Shown here piece after piece: positions 28,534-42,300 of a stretch of DNA of 64,000 bases; position 1 is the stretch's first letter; every line of letters starts with the position of its first letter. Below the pieces are notes generated by a model. The model did not search any database. It was not told the DNA's origin and worked only from the letters and a program-made list of their open reading frames with translations. Made by a program: the position numbers and the translations under genes. This stretch comes from Warburgia ugandensis (Eukaryota > Streptophyta > Magnoliopsida > Canellales > Canellaceae): positions 32,251,437-32,315,436 of the forward strand of contig CP141138.1 in NCBI GenBank assembly GCA_035236585.1. Reading direction: 5' to 3'.

Positions 28534-28665
28534 TATCACTTTCAAGAAAGGAATCTGTTTAGGGAGTTTATTAAATTAAAACTCCAAATATTTGATGGCA
28601 TAACTACTATTAAATCATGATGGTTGAATTGTGACAGTTGAATCCTCCTTGGCCTCTTCTTATAA

Positions 28666-29760
<1,095 letters not shown>

Positions 29761-29774
29761 TGTTATCTTCAACA

Positions 29775-30035
29775 TCAAATAGCTGGAGAGGAATGCTAGC
29801 TGCATAAGCAGCCATACTTGTGGCCATGTGGTTGTCCCTATTAAACAGAGATTCGTGGAAGATTTGTAGAACGTGATATCTTGTAAAAGAGACCGAAGCC
29901 CTTTTAGTTTGGGTTCATTTTATAATAACAAGAGAAAAGTCATCCATTGAAGGGAAATGCAAGTGGCAGCAGGTGTGGCCTACTTGTGCAGCTAGCATTC
30001 CCCTTAGCTCAAACTTCTTCATACGACATTTCTCC
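29775..30035. repeat. Short diverged inverted repeat
   Basis: The reverse complement of 29780-29840 reads TGCAGCTAGCATTCCTCT and GGCCACAAGTATGGC. The segment at 29960-30020 reads TGCAGCTAGCATTCCCCT preceded by TGTGGCCTACTTG. The core matches closely over about 20 bp and the flanks weakly, with about 150 bp between arms. It could be a relic of a small transposon or a foldback transcript; no further support. Confidence 0.45.
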
Positions 30036-30552
30036 CCAAAACAAAGGTGCTGTTTCTTCTTTAACAAACCCTTTTTCAAGGTTTTCCACTTCCCAAGTCT
30101 CCACAACGAGATCTTGAAGAAAATAATGCACTAGAATTTCTAAAAGTTTTAAATTTTCAATCATTAGATTTAGATTAAGTAACTGGTTTCACTAAAAAGG
30201 TGGCGCTGGCTGTATTTCATTACATCTGACAAGAGAATGCTAGTTGTGGGTTTTTAGATGGAATATGAATTTTGGAGTGATACGAAGAGGCTTGACTTTG
30301 AGAGAAGGTAACTTATGCAAAAAAAAAACAAAAAAAAAAGGTAAATAAATTTGCCTAAAGAAAAAGACAAGGAAACATGCACTAGCTTGCTTTGCACCTT
30401 TTTGGTCCCACATTGCCCATGTCTTCGTGATCGAATCCATTAAACTGAAATGTCAAAATATCATTCACAAAATTGATAAAAGTGGCATCAAAGCGTACTG
30501 GTGCAATGGCGCAAGGATTCTCTCACCTAAGTAGAGTTTGAGGCTATGCATG

Positions 30553-30820
30553 TGTTTGCACTTGCTTGGTCAAGGAAGAAGTACACTTCTTGCCTATACC
30601 TTTCATCCAAAAAGCCTACCCAGTTTAGGTTTTCCCATAAAACTGACAACCATTGATTTTGGATGATTTATTGCCTGCCAACAAAATATGTTTGATATAA
30701 GACTAGAATTATGCACTTCAACTATGATGATGTGCATGTTTATCGAGATTGGATTTACATAGAGATTTTTCGTATGAGCTCAAAAGTGTACTTCTTCCTT
30801 GACTCAGTAAGTGCCTTGCT
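30553..30820. repeat. Inverted repeat with a roughly 20-bp perfect core
   Basis: GTCAAGGAAGAAGTACACTT at about 30571-30590 reappears as its reverse complement at about 30785-30804, within longer, weaker arms (GCACTTGCTTGG versus GGCACTTACTGA). The loop is about 195 bp. It is MITE-like or could form a transcript hairpin; nothing else supports a gene. Confidence 0.55.
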
Positions 30821-31849
30821 TGGTAGCTAGACTCATTAATAATTATAGACTTGTTTTTGCACATCTGTTTGGTACTAATGTCACACCCTCTTTTGGAGGT
30901 TTTATGGTAAAAGTATATGCAAGGTTGACTTTTTTGAGGAATCAAACCGTTTATCTTAAGCATTTTGATGTGGATTGACCATGTCTCAAAAACCACCTAT
31001 TTTAAATGTTCCAAATATTTATTTTTTAGCCATTTTTAATACCATTAATTTTTCTATTACTAATTTATAAACTCAAAAAGAAGAAAACAATAGTACAATC
31101 ATGTAATGTATGTGATTTTTGGGTCAAACCTCATCTACTACAAAATAGCTGAGATGAATGGTTCGCCTTAAATAAAAGTACGCTAAGTTCCCAAAAGATA
31201 GTGTTGCATTAATACCAAAGGATAAATAAATATCAGCTTCCTAAATTATATAAGATACATGATATTTTTATTCAGTCCTGGTAGGAGTGAAACGATTTTA
31301 ATGTTCAAATAAGTCAAAATATACACTTTTCATGCATAGTGAAATTGGATCTAAGCAGCTCATCATGTTTATCGTGCCAAAATAAGTAGTCCTTGAAAAA
31401 CCAGTGCACTCGGATGATCTTAACCACTTGTCTTGTGTATTTGAAAAATTAATAAAATTAGGTTGTCGTCATTTTTAAAAAGAACATAGACTAAAAGATG
31501 AACGGCTTAGGTCTACAAAGCTATTTCACCAGCATCCACTTCAAGCGTCCGACACCTAGCCAATGTTCACTGTCGATGGATTTTTTATAAGATAATGCGT
31601 ACCTATAATTTACACGGGATAAGCTCGAATGTTTCATAAGGCCTTAGAAACCTATAATTTATAAGGGGACTCGCGATGAGAGGTTGGTTCTATCCTATTA
31701 CAACCATACATGTAGCAATTCGTTTGAAAATTAAAAAATTACGGTCGGCGGGAGACTCCAATTATGTGACATCCTCAATCAGATCCTGCCTGGACTGCTG
31801 CAACGAGACTACTCATCACTTCAAGAGAGACCAATGCCACCGGTTTTGC
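30821..31849. other. Unassigned stretch
   Basis: AT-rich DNA with no gene or clear repeat that I recognise. Confidence 0.35.
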
Positions 31850-32036
31850 CCATATAAACTCCGGCAAACACATTGGAGGGACGGACGAGCCTTAGCCGAT
31901 ATCTACATATCATTAATCATCAAGCACACATACAAGGAAGCGAACAAGTGGCGGACCAGCTGGTGACCAAGGCGGCGAAGATGCAAATAACCCAAGAATG
32001 GATTAACACGCCACCAGCATTTATAAAAATCTGGTA
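31850..32036 (+). mobile_element. L1-type RNase H scrap
   Basis: Plus-strand remnant resembling the C-terminal end of the RNase H domain of plant L1 elements: KHTYKEANK, then in another frame VADQLVTKAAKMQITQEW, the usual H-x-R/K-EGN-x-VAD-x-L pattern. It is short and frameshifted, and no other part of a LINE is adjacent. Confidence 0.5.
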
Positions 32037-33222
32037 GCTGACACGATGTGTTTTATTTTGTAGCAAGAACAGCAATTTGCAAGAATTTGGTTCGGATGAT
32101 CTGTTAGTTAATAGTTGTAACAGAAATGAGTTAGCATACGTCGATTATCTGTGTCGACTCAGGCAGTAATAAGCACAAGGCGTCTAGTGGGGTCCTAGAG
32201 ACTTAATAATGATGAGGGTGAAGAAAGGATGAATGTTGAAAATGTATCGTAATGGAGTCAACTAATGGCATAGAAGAGAACGTTGAGTCAGGTACAGTTT
32301 CTAATATTAGCTGTGGTCATGGAGATGATTTTGGAGAAATCATGTAATGCAATTTAATGTAATTTCCCCTACCACTGAAAATGAGTATGTTTCAGCAGGA
32401 AAAAACAAAAAAAACAAAATCTGCAACCCCCTATTTTTTATATTTGCGTCTGTCGTTTTGCTAAGCTTCCCCTTTATGCTGACATGAGCTTCATAACGTA
32501 GTTTCAGCATTTTCGTTTTTTCTTTGGGTAAGCGAAGAATTATAAAGGAAACCACTCACACACGCCTAGATCTAATGCGATGTAGCTTAAATTGGTTAAA
32601 GAAGATGGGCCAGTATCAAAACAAGCTGAGTCAGACATGAACCATCCCTTTAATTTTGTCGTTGGTAGTAAGGAAGTTCAGGAAGTTATGTGCTTTCATT
32701 TTCAGTCAAGAACTCGTAGTTAACTGAAGGCACCCGTCAATCATTCTTAATTCAGCGAATCATTCAGAGAGTAAACAAATGAACGACAAAGACCTCAAAA
32801 GCAAGGGTGACCTAGTGGGGCAAATCAAGTCTAGAAACCTAGCAAGAGTAAGGTACTCTTCTCATTTAAGAAAAAACAACTCAGTCAACTGTTTCCCATC
32901 TAGTTCAGCTCGAGCTGTACAGTGAGGCAGGGAATACGCGAAGAGTAGCCTATTTACATTCAGACATGTATCTACCTCAGGTCGTGCAATTTCCAAGACA
33001 TTGCAAGTTTAATTCAGATAGAAGATCCAATGCAATGAAAGAAGGGGACCATAACAAGAGTTAAATAATGCCCACATCCTCATACATGCATTACTTAGTT
33101 CTAGCAACACATGGAGATTCACGAGCGAAAAGGCAGCAGTAATTCGAACTCTCAGAGTTCACCAGCAGTAGTGCGCCCAAATATCTCAACCAAGCATAAG
33201 TTATTTGTAGATTTCATGGAAC
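32037..33222 (-). other. Downstream flank and probable 3' untranslated region of the host gene
   Basis: Below the stop codon at 33223 the minus strand is AT-rich and non-coding, without another convincing exon. It probably begins with the 3' untranslated region. I cannot place the polyadenylation site with confidence. Confidence 0.4.
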
Positions 33223-33354
33223 TCACTTTAAGGCATTTGCAGGGTCTGTTTTATCTCCTCTTATTGTACTTGAGCTTGAGGGCTCGCCTGTTGCATCAGA
33301 AACTCCTGTTTTTGATGGCTCTTTCTTTAAAGAAGTGGGCATGCCCGAGAGCTC
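33223..33354 (-). CDS. Host gene exon 3 (last coding exon)
   Basis: Acceptor CTGTCTCATTCAG at 33355-33367, then 43 codons and TGA. It encodes [13 protein letters not shown] followed by a Ser/Thr-rich tail with [13 protein letters not shown]. The stop lies inside AAAGTGAGT, which also matches a strong splice donor, so a longer, alternatively spliced form is conceivable. I saw no downstream exon to support that. Confidence 0.6.
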   Translation of the reverse strand, partial: ELSGMPTSLKKEPSKTGVSDATGEPSSSSTIRGDKTDPANALK

Positions 33355-36300
33355 CTGAATGAGACAGTTATGATCAATAGAATTAAGAGTGGAACACCTA
33401 TGAAAAGCAACATACCAGACTAATTTTACTTTGATTGGCATGAGAGAAGCATCTTGAATTAGAAATTCAAGGCCCAGTCAATATAGGGAGCATAATACAC
33501 AGACGTGGAGCTAAAGTTGAATAAATTATCACACGATATCAATACTGAGAGTAATGCTGTCTAGATACTATACATAATTGAGATCATATGGAAATTATAT
33601 CATTTCTGAGATTTTATGCGGTTTGGATGCTTTACAAGGGATGATTCCTACTTTTATGTTCACCTGTGTGGATGACCTAATTCAAAATCTCAAAGAGTAT
33701 GGGGACTTCTGGTCAGTTTTACGCTCTCCCACAGTTTCTTTTCAGAGGTTGGCCAAATAATAGTATACCAAAGCAGATATTGCCCCTCCACAAAAAAGCC
33801 TCACCTGTCCCTATTCAATGCATCAGACAATTCGTCCATTAAGGGCTTTTCTGAAATCTATCCACAAAATTCCACAATCTGATTACCCCCTGCTTCTCTT
33901 TGAACCAGAAGAAATCAGAAAATACCTTTCGAAGGGTTTTCTTTAAGAAACCCAACTGCGCATGCTAGATCTAGTTACTCTATCAAGATACAACTAGATG
34001 GGGTCTGATTAGGAGAATGCCTTAAATTTCCTATTATGATCAACTCATTGTAGAGAGGGCCAAATATCATTCATGGAGGATATCTGACCTTCTCTAACAA
34101 AACTTCTTAGTGATTAATTTGACACAACTTTTGGCTGACTACGTCTGTCCTCTAGTTACAGAAGCATAGCTGGTTTCTCTGCTTGAAAAATTTATGCGTA
34201 CAATTTTCTATAAATCGAGCAACCACAATTTTCTATAAATAACAAAATATCTTTAAGAACAAAAATAAATCTATTAACTGAATACTAGATATAATCAAGA
34301 ACAGTCCCACCGAAAAATCAATTCATAAGCCGAGGAAACCAGCAAAGAGATTCTCTCTTGACAGAAATGAAAAACCAGCTATGCTTGCTTCCATAACAAC
34401 CTGATTAATGGAAATCTGAAAATCATCTATTAGCAATCCTGAAGTAGCTGTCGAACTCAACTGAGGCTTAGTATTTTTTCACCAGCCTAATAACATCAAG
34501 CAGACCTCCTCCAATCACCGGAGGGTGGATAAATGTATGGAGAAGGAATCAATTCACTTGGAAGAGAGATTTCAGTAGAATTTCTGATACCTAAATGGTC
34601 CTGGAACAGGAACTTAAATCCTCAAAATTTATATTTGACTACTCAAATGACAAATGCCCCATTTATTTGGTAAGTGAAAAGTATGATGTAAACTAAATGA
34701 TTGTAACTACATATTCCAAAATTCAATTATGGAGGTCACTGGGAGGGCGAGCCTTGGTGCAACGGTTGTGTTGTCGCCGTGTGACCTGAAGGTCATGGGT
34801 TTGGGGCATGGAAACAGCTTCTTGCAATGCAAGGTAAGGCTGCATACTATAGACCCTTTGTGGTGCACCCCTTCCCTGGACCCTGCATACACAAGAGCTT
34901 CGTGCACCAGGCTGCCCCCACCACCCCAGCCCCTCCTTGGTTCCATTGCTTTGGGTCGTTTTTGGGGCCAAACAGTACCACATGGAATTCAAGGCCATTG
35001 AACCTAGCAACAAACAGAAATCCAAATAATTGTTCATTGGCCACCTTGATCTAATCTCTTTGATCTGTTAGTCATTGTTCACAATTCCACTAGGAAAACT
35101 CAAAACTTCCAATTATTGTATGCCACTATGCCTTACTCATATGGATGAGTGTTCAATTAAGAACCAGGGCCATGTGGGTCAACTAATGGTGGTCTAAAAA
35201 GATCAACAGCCAAAATCATCTCATGAAACAAAAATGATCATGTGGTTCAAGGTCAAAACAAAAGAGTCTTCAAGACAAGAATCATTGATCAAAGGAGCCA
35301 CTTTAATGTGCGAGACTTTAGGGTTTTAGTTTACAATGATGCCAGGCATAAACCTCTCTCCCCCCATATTAAGACCTATTTCTCCTCTGTTATTTTTGAC
35401 TTTTTCTTTGGAATTTTTGCTCAAAGCTCCTATTTCACTAAGTGCTAAAAAGTTGATGAAACTTTCCTATTAATGTCCACTAAAACCAGATTTAAAAAGT
35501 TCTTCCCCACAACAACCCTAAAACTAACCATCATCAATTGCCTCCTCTAAATCCTTCTAAATTGTATATTTTTCTCTGTTGTTAAGTATTCCCTTTCCTG
35601 TCTACTATGGTCATCTCTGTGTGTATTTGATCCCCATTAGGTTTCCAGAATTTGGGCCATCTATTCACACCTCATTATTTAATACATGCTAGGATCATCT
35701 AATAGAGAGATTGTTACAGCATGACTCATCACCTTAATTGAACCTCAGTCAAAATCATAGGGTCGACAACCAAATCAGGTAGAGATAGATTCGTTCGATA
35801 CAAATCTAGAGGAGGATTCAAGTTTGAAAGCTTAGTTACACCCCAATAATTTGAAGGACCTTGATAATTATCTTCTGTTCTTGATAGAAGCCTTACATTA
35901 ACATGGGATGTACACAAGGTCTTCTGTTGAATTTGCTTTAACCTATTCCTCTTAATATAAATATACAAAAGCATACAGTAATAGCTCTCACAGGAATGGG
36001 GTGGAGAAGGTTAATAAAGCAACTTGCACCAATTGAAAAGTAAGTTAGCCCTAAACATCAAATTAGATCCATTAGTATAGTGATAAGTAAAACTGACCAC
36101 TTAATATTCATACCTAGCAGCTAGTGCAGACAGCATGAGTGCATGTTTTACTTAGTTAACCCATTATATAGCTAGATCAACTGAATGTCTATCTTCCATT
36201 ACTTTCCACCCCCCATAAGATCCACTGCACTTTGAAATTTGACCATACTCTTCCTTAACTCATTTTAGCACTTCTTCTGAAAATAATCTCTCAACACACT

Positions 36301-39300
36301 CGCTATGGCCTTCTAACACTTCAGGATCTGGATTAGGAGCCTCACACTTCAACCCAAGACCTCTCTTTGCTATCCACGTATCCCTACAGAACTTCAGAAC
36401 CTAAAAGTGTCCTAAGCAAGAACGAGTTATGGCGCTTTTGTTCTATCTATGCAATGAAATATCATGCACCTCATTACAGAAATCAGGGATATCTGTGGGG
36501 CATTTCTTCTTTTCATGAGTGAATATCTATGAAGTGACAAGCGCAACTAGTCGGCAGGCACAAAAAGGGCAACCCTGTGACTTGATATCGGTAGGCGCAA
36601 GGTGGAGACGTTGCAGTGCGACTAGTAGGGCCTTGCGACTTCTGCGGCCCTGATTTCAGTCGAAGAAGATCCATGAAAGACTTACCTGTCTTTGTGCCTA
36701 TCACCTAGCTAAGAAGATCATGAAAGATCTTGCTAGTTTTTTGCTAGATCTCTGTCGAATCTTCTCAATTCGTAGAATAGCTTGAGGGTTTTACTTCTCA
36801 TGTCAAGAGAACTACAATGGATGCACAAATCTTCGGTTCAAGTGGTTTTCTTCACTATGGAACCCTATAACCGACAGATCAGTTTATAGTTGCCAATCTT
36901 TCTTCTTCGATGAAAATGGCGATGAGGCGGGGAGATAGTGCATTAGATTTCCTTTCCTTTCCCCTCTTCTTCTCTTCCTTCCTCTTGTCAAGTTTTCCTC
37001 TCCATTTTTCAAGTTCTATTATTAACTTAAAGAGGGTAGGGGTGCCATTATCAATTCGGACCCTCCTTTAAGTTAAATAATATTTTATTTTAAATTTAAT
37101 GTTTATTATTTTCACTATCCCTTTTTTAATTAATTAATTTTGTACCTAGGAACTATTCACTCGACTAGGCGTACCTAGTCCTTCCAGGCGAAAGTAGCAC
37201 CCCTTGCACCTACGACTACATAAGTTAACATTATGTTCAATACCTCTCAATCATAGTATCTCAAATGTTATGGATAAGATGCAAACATGGGCCATCTGAA
37301 TCAGCAATCTTCATCATCTAAAAAATGGCAGCTTTTAAGAGTAGCAAGTAATCAATCTTCTTTGCTGCTTATCCCAAAAAGGTTAACCAAATGCCAATTG
37401 TCAGTGTCGGCCCATCCATTACTCACAATTGATACATCAACATGAGGTCGACCAGCCTTCATTTGAACTTAGTATGCATTCAATGTTGGTCTTCCTTGAG
37501 ACACCAAAGTATAGTCTTAACTTTGTCATAATTAGATACTCCATATCCCTTTAGATTGCTTCTCTCACAGGCATGCTGTATAAAATAGGCAGCCCAATGC
37601 ACAACGCTTCTACATATTCAGGGTTTGGGGGAAGGGGCAGAGCACAAAGGATCTATAGTAAACAGTCTTATCTTACATTTTTGCAAGAGGTTGTTCCACG
37701 CCTCGAACTCGTGACCTTTAGGTCACACAACGCCAACTCAACCGTTGTGCCAAGGCTCCCCTTCCATATAAATGCTTTATGATTTGCCTAAAAACCGGGT
37801 TCATAACTATTCCAGCCAAATAGAAACATTGTGCAATGAGATGATGTAACTCATCACCTATAGCAATACTGAAATATTGCCTCCCTTTTTCTCTTCTTTG
37901 GTCTCATTTTAACACTAGGCAAAGAGATACTAGACATGTTAACACCTCTGAAATATGTTTTTTCCAGCTATCTGCCTTCCCGTACAACAACTATATTTTC
38001 TGCATATATGCAACTTCATCTTGTTACTCCTTGCTTATTGATTTGTAGAAGATAACTCTCCACACCTGTATAGGATCCATTATATTCAGCACTGACCTAT
38101 ACAGGTCAGTGCATGCGCTTGATGTTGAAATTCCAGGGCGAAGTGTCTAGCTTCCTAGAAATGGTTGGAGCTTAAAAACATATAGTCCCTAGCGATTCTT
38201 AGTTTGAATGATCCCGTCCAGAAGTCGTTCGGTAAACTCCCTCCTCGTATTCATTCGTTCAAGCAAGTCTTCTGCTTTTATCTCTTCTCGTATGAGATCC
38301 CTTGTCATCGGAAGCTCCAACCCCCCCCCCCTCCCCCCAACTATGCCATCTAATTAGTATGTTTCCATAGTAGACACTCCCAATTCAAAATTTCGAACCA
38401 CTACTACCTTGATATGTAGTTTTCCTATTCCACCACTAGATGCCATACTCATTGCTTGATAAGATTGTAAGTGGTTGAAATTTGAAATCCATTATCATGA
38501 ATACAATGAAACATAAATAGAATCCAAAATTATAAAGAAACAGAAAGTTAGAAATATAATGTCCTAAACTCCTAACTGACTTGTCTAAACAAATTAATAG
38601 AATGCAAACATAATCAAATGAACAAAACCCCATAGAATCTATTCTAATAAATAAAAACTACTATTGGGTGTGAACAATTTAATAACAAACTCCATTTACA
38701 GACACTTTGTGGTCTGCCCCTTCCCAGGACCCCGCCTATATGGGAGTTTGGTGAACTGGGCTGCCCCTCTTTATCATTAGATTTTAATCAATTTGCTTTC
38801 AATACTGCAAGATTAGTACACATGATCAATTGAACCATCCATTATGGTATTTCTATTCAACAAGGATAGCATTGTCAAGGGTTACGGACCCAATTTTAGG
38901 AAAACGATAAAGCATACCTCTAAGAGAAATAATCTGAATAGATATGGAGTAGTTAACTGCATTAGGGCTACTTTGATGGCTCCAGAGAAAACCAACATTA
39001 AACACATACTATTTACTGCAAATTGGTTGACCTCATGTTAATATAGTAATTATAAACGATGGATTGATTAAAAAACAACAAAAGGTCTTTGGTTAACATT
39101 TTGGCACAATGGTAGAGTTGTTGCCATGTGACCTAGAGGTCATGGGTTCGAGGCGTGGGAACAGCCTCTTGCAAAAGTGCAAGGTAAGGCTACGTACTAT
39201 ATATCCTTTATCGTCCACCCTTCCCAAGACCCCACAAGCACAAGAGCTTTGTGCACTAGGTGCCCTTTTTCTACTAGTGGTCTTATTTTCTAAAGGCAAT

Positions 39301-42300
39301 CAATGCATTGAGAAACTATAAGAACATCACTTACATGGCCTATCTTTTTTGTGAATGGTATATGAAATGAATTCCCAAAATGTAGTGTAGATAGTTCCAC
39401 ATAATGCATCTATGTGTAGGAGATTGACCCTATCTATCCTCATATCTTCTACATAGCTTGTGTAACCAACACTTATATGTTCAACCTTGCATTGAAGAAT
39501 ATTTCTTCACGTGATGAAAGCAATGACAGTATATTGAACAACTTATCATCAACATCATCATGAAGGCCTCATCATGATTAGGGGTCAGCTACACAAATCT
39601 TATTCCTCCATTCAGCTCTATGAAGTGTCATTGTTTCATTAAGTCCAAGCATTTTTAAATATTTTCTCACCACTTCTAACCATGTCCTTTTGGGCCTTTA
39701 CCTTGCCCATTTAGAGCCTTGAACTTGGATCGACTTGCTCCTTCTAACCAATGCAGTTTTGATCTCCATTGGACATCTCCAAACCATCTATGTCTATCCT
39801 CCCTCATCTTGTTACATATTGGTGCTACTCAGTTTTCTCTAATATTTTGATTTCTAATTCTATTCTTTCTTGTCTTGCCACTCATCCATCTCAACATCCT
39901 CATTTTGGCTACGCTCATACTATGTACATGTTGTTCCTTAACAACACAATACTTTGATCCTTAGATCATGGCTGGCCTTACAAGCATCCAATAGAATTTT
40001 CCCTTCAGTTTGAGTGGCACCTGCCGATTACACAAAACTCCAAAGGCACATCTCCATTTGTTCCAACCCGCTTGGATTCTTTGGGGTAACATCCTCTCAA
40101 TCTCTTCGTTCTCATGAATTATCAATTGAAATATTGAAAGTGGTCTTTTTGGGGTACTTCTTGGTTATCAATCTTTATTGGTGCTTCCCTCCAACTCTTC
40201 TCCTTGCTAAAATTGCATTTCATACTTTGTCTTAGTTCAGCTAATTTTAAATCCTTAAGACTCTATAGCATCTCTCCATAACTCTAGCTTTGTGTTTATG
40301 GCCTCCTTTGTATTATCAATCAAAACTATGTCATCTGCAAATGACATGCACCATGGAATCTCCTCGTGTAGGTGTTGAGTCAACTCTTCCATAACCAACG
40401 TGAAGAGATACGAGCTCAATGCTGATCCTTGGTGCAATGATAGGGAAATAATCGGTTTCTTTGCTAGTGGTCCTAACATTTGTTAGCACTCCCTCATACA
40501 TATCTATGATTAAGTCTATGTATCCCCCAAAAACCCCTCTCTCACCCAACACCCACCATATTAACTCTCTAAAGACCCTATCATAAGCTTTTTCTAAGTC
40601 AATAAAGACCATGTGGAGGTCCTTCCTCCTCTCCCTATATTTCTCCATTAATTGTCTAAAGAGGAAAATAGCTTCCACGGTAGACTTCCTAGGCATGGAA
40701 CCAAATTTGTTTTCTGATACACTCGTCTCATGTTATAGCCTCTTCTCATCACTCTTTCCCAAAGTTTTATGGTATAGCTCATAAGTTTGATCTCATGATA
40801 ATTAGTGCAACTATCCGAAATAGACATATCATCTTGATAGAAACATATTTGAGAACTTCATTGTAAATCATTCAAATGCTCTTACTATGTCCAGAAGGTA
40901 TTCCACCTTTGGCTTCTTAACAAGGTCAAAACTTGTTTTTCTTCAGAAATTATCATGATATGTCAAGTTAAGAAGTAACTTTAAAAGATGATGGTTGATG
41001 ACATATTTTATGACGACTGGGAGCTTTTTTAAGACAAAGTTGAAAGAAAAGCTCTATTGTTGAAGACCATGCTTATTAAGGACGAGTGGTAGGTGAAGAT
41101 TGACTACTTGTTGATTTTCATAGTCCACACTATTGAGATAATGAGGCTAGCTGACTCAGATGCTTATGTTTGCACCTTATCCATGAAATATCAGATACTA
41201 TGATTAAAAGGGTACATAACATAATATTCACTCATGATGAAAAGAAGAATAACCTCACAACAGCAATTTCTACATAGAGTTGCATGATATTTTGATGTAT
41301 AACGATGGAACAAAACAAATACACCTCTTCATTTAGCACTCTTGTTCTTCCTACATTGGAGTGACACATGGCTTGCTGATAGGGTCTTAAATTGAAGCGT
41401 GAGACACTTAATTTTAGAAGGCCCAAGTGTTCTAGGGAATTTTCTAAAGAAAAGCTAAAAACACTTAAAGAAGAATGTGGCCAATTTGCAAACAATGATG
41501 AATATTGTTGGTAGTGGGAAGTTATGGAAGATAAACATTTGGTTGATCAACTACATCGCGGTTTAATTATGGTTCATGTGCACCTATGTTTTGTAACAGC
41601 CTCTAGGTATGAATTTCATCTAAGTGGTTAGTTCTACTAATAGTTATATATATAAATCTAATTAGAGGATTAGAACTAACTTACTCTTTAATAGGTGCAT
41701 AGATATTTTAATCCATCTTCTAGCTATGACAAGAATTGGAGTAAAATTTTGTGTTTTTTGAATGTGAAGTAATAGGGTTAGAGTAATGCAAGCAAGAGAC
41801 TTTTTCTACATCCATAAAAAACTAAGATTCTATCAGAAGGAGAAGATAGCTATCAAGAAGGGCCTCTCAAAATGTTAAGATATGGCAAATGAGCTTTCAA
41901 AATTTGATTCTCATCTAGATTTGTATCTAGAGAATCTATCTCCACATGATCCAATTGTCAAATCAAGGATTCAAACTAAGGAATCAATTGTAAATGATGA
42001 TAATATTGAGCAACAAGTGTAGAAGAAGTTACACTTTCATAGTCAACAAATATGTGACAGCTTATATTATAGTCACTTGTAGATGATAATGCTTTATATT
42101 TGAGACTAATTCTAAACATTCCAAAATAGCCTTTGGTAATCATTCATAAATGATAATGGTCTATATTTGTCAATAATGAAGGTTTTTTTAATTTTGTAAT
42201 ATTTATTTATTTGTCGTGTTCTGGCCTAGGATTTTTAGATTTGACATGTTAGACACCCACATCTGTGCCCCCGTGTCAGTATGAATAAATCGTAGTATAT

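Noticed and set aside
31676-31966. 96-residue plus-strand frame as a host gene
   Set aside because: Its end overlaps an L1-type RNase H remnant in shifting frames, and the rest has no recognisable feature.
34723-35054. Several overlapping frames on both strands around 34.7-35.0 kb
   Set aside because: They are shadows of an Au-like SINE, which is non-coding.
36513-37220. Less AT-rich block as a possible gene or solo LTR
   Set aside because: No coherent reading frame, and neither TG..CA ends nor a target duplication could be fixed.
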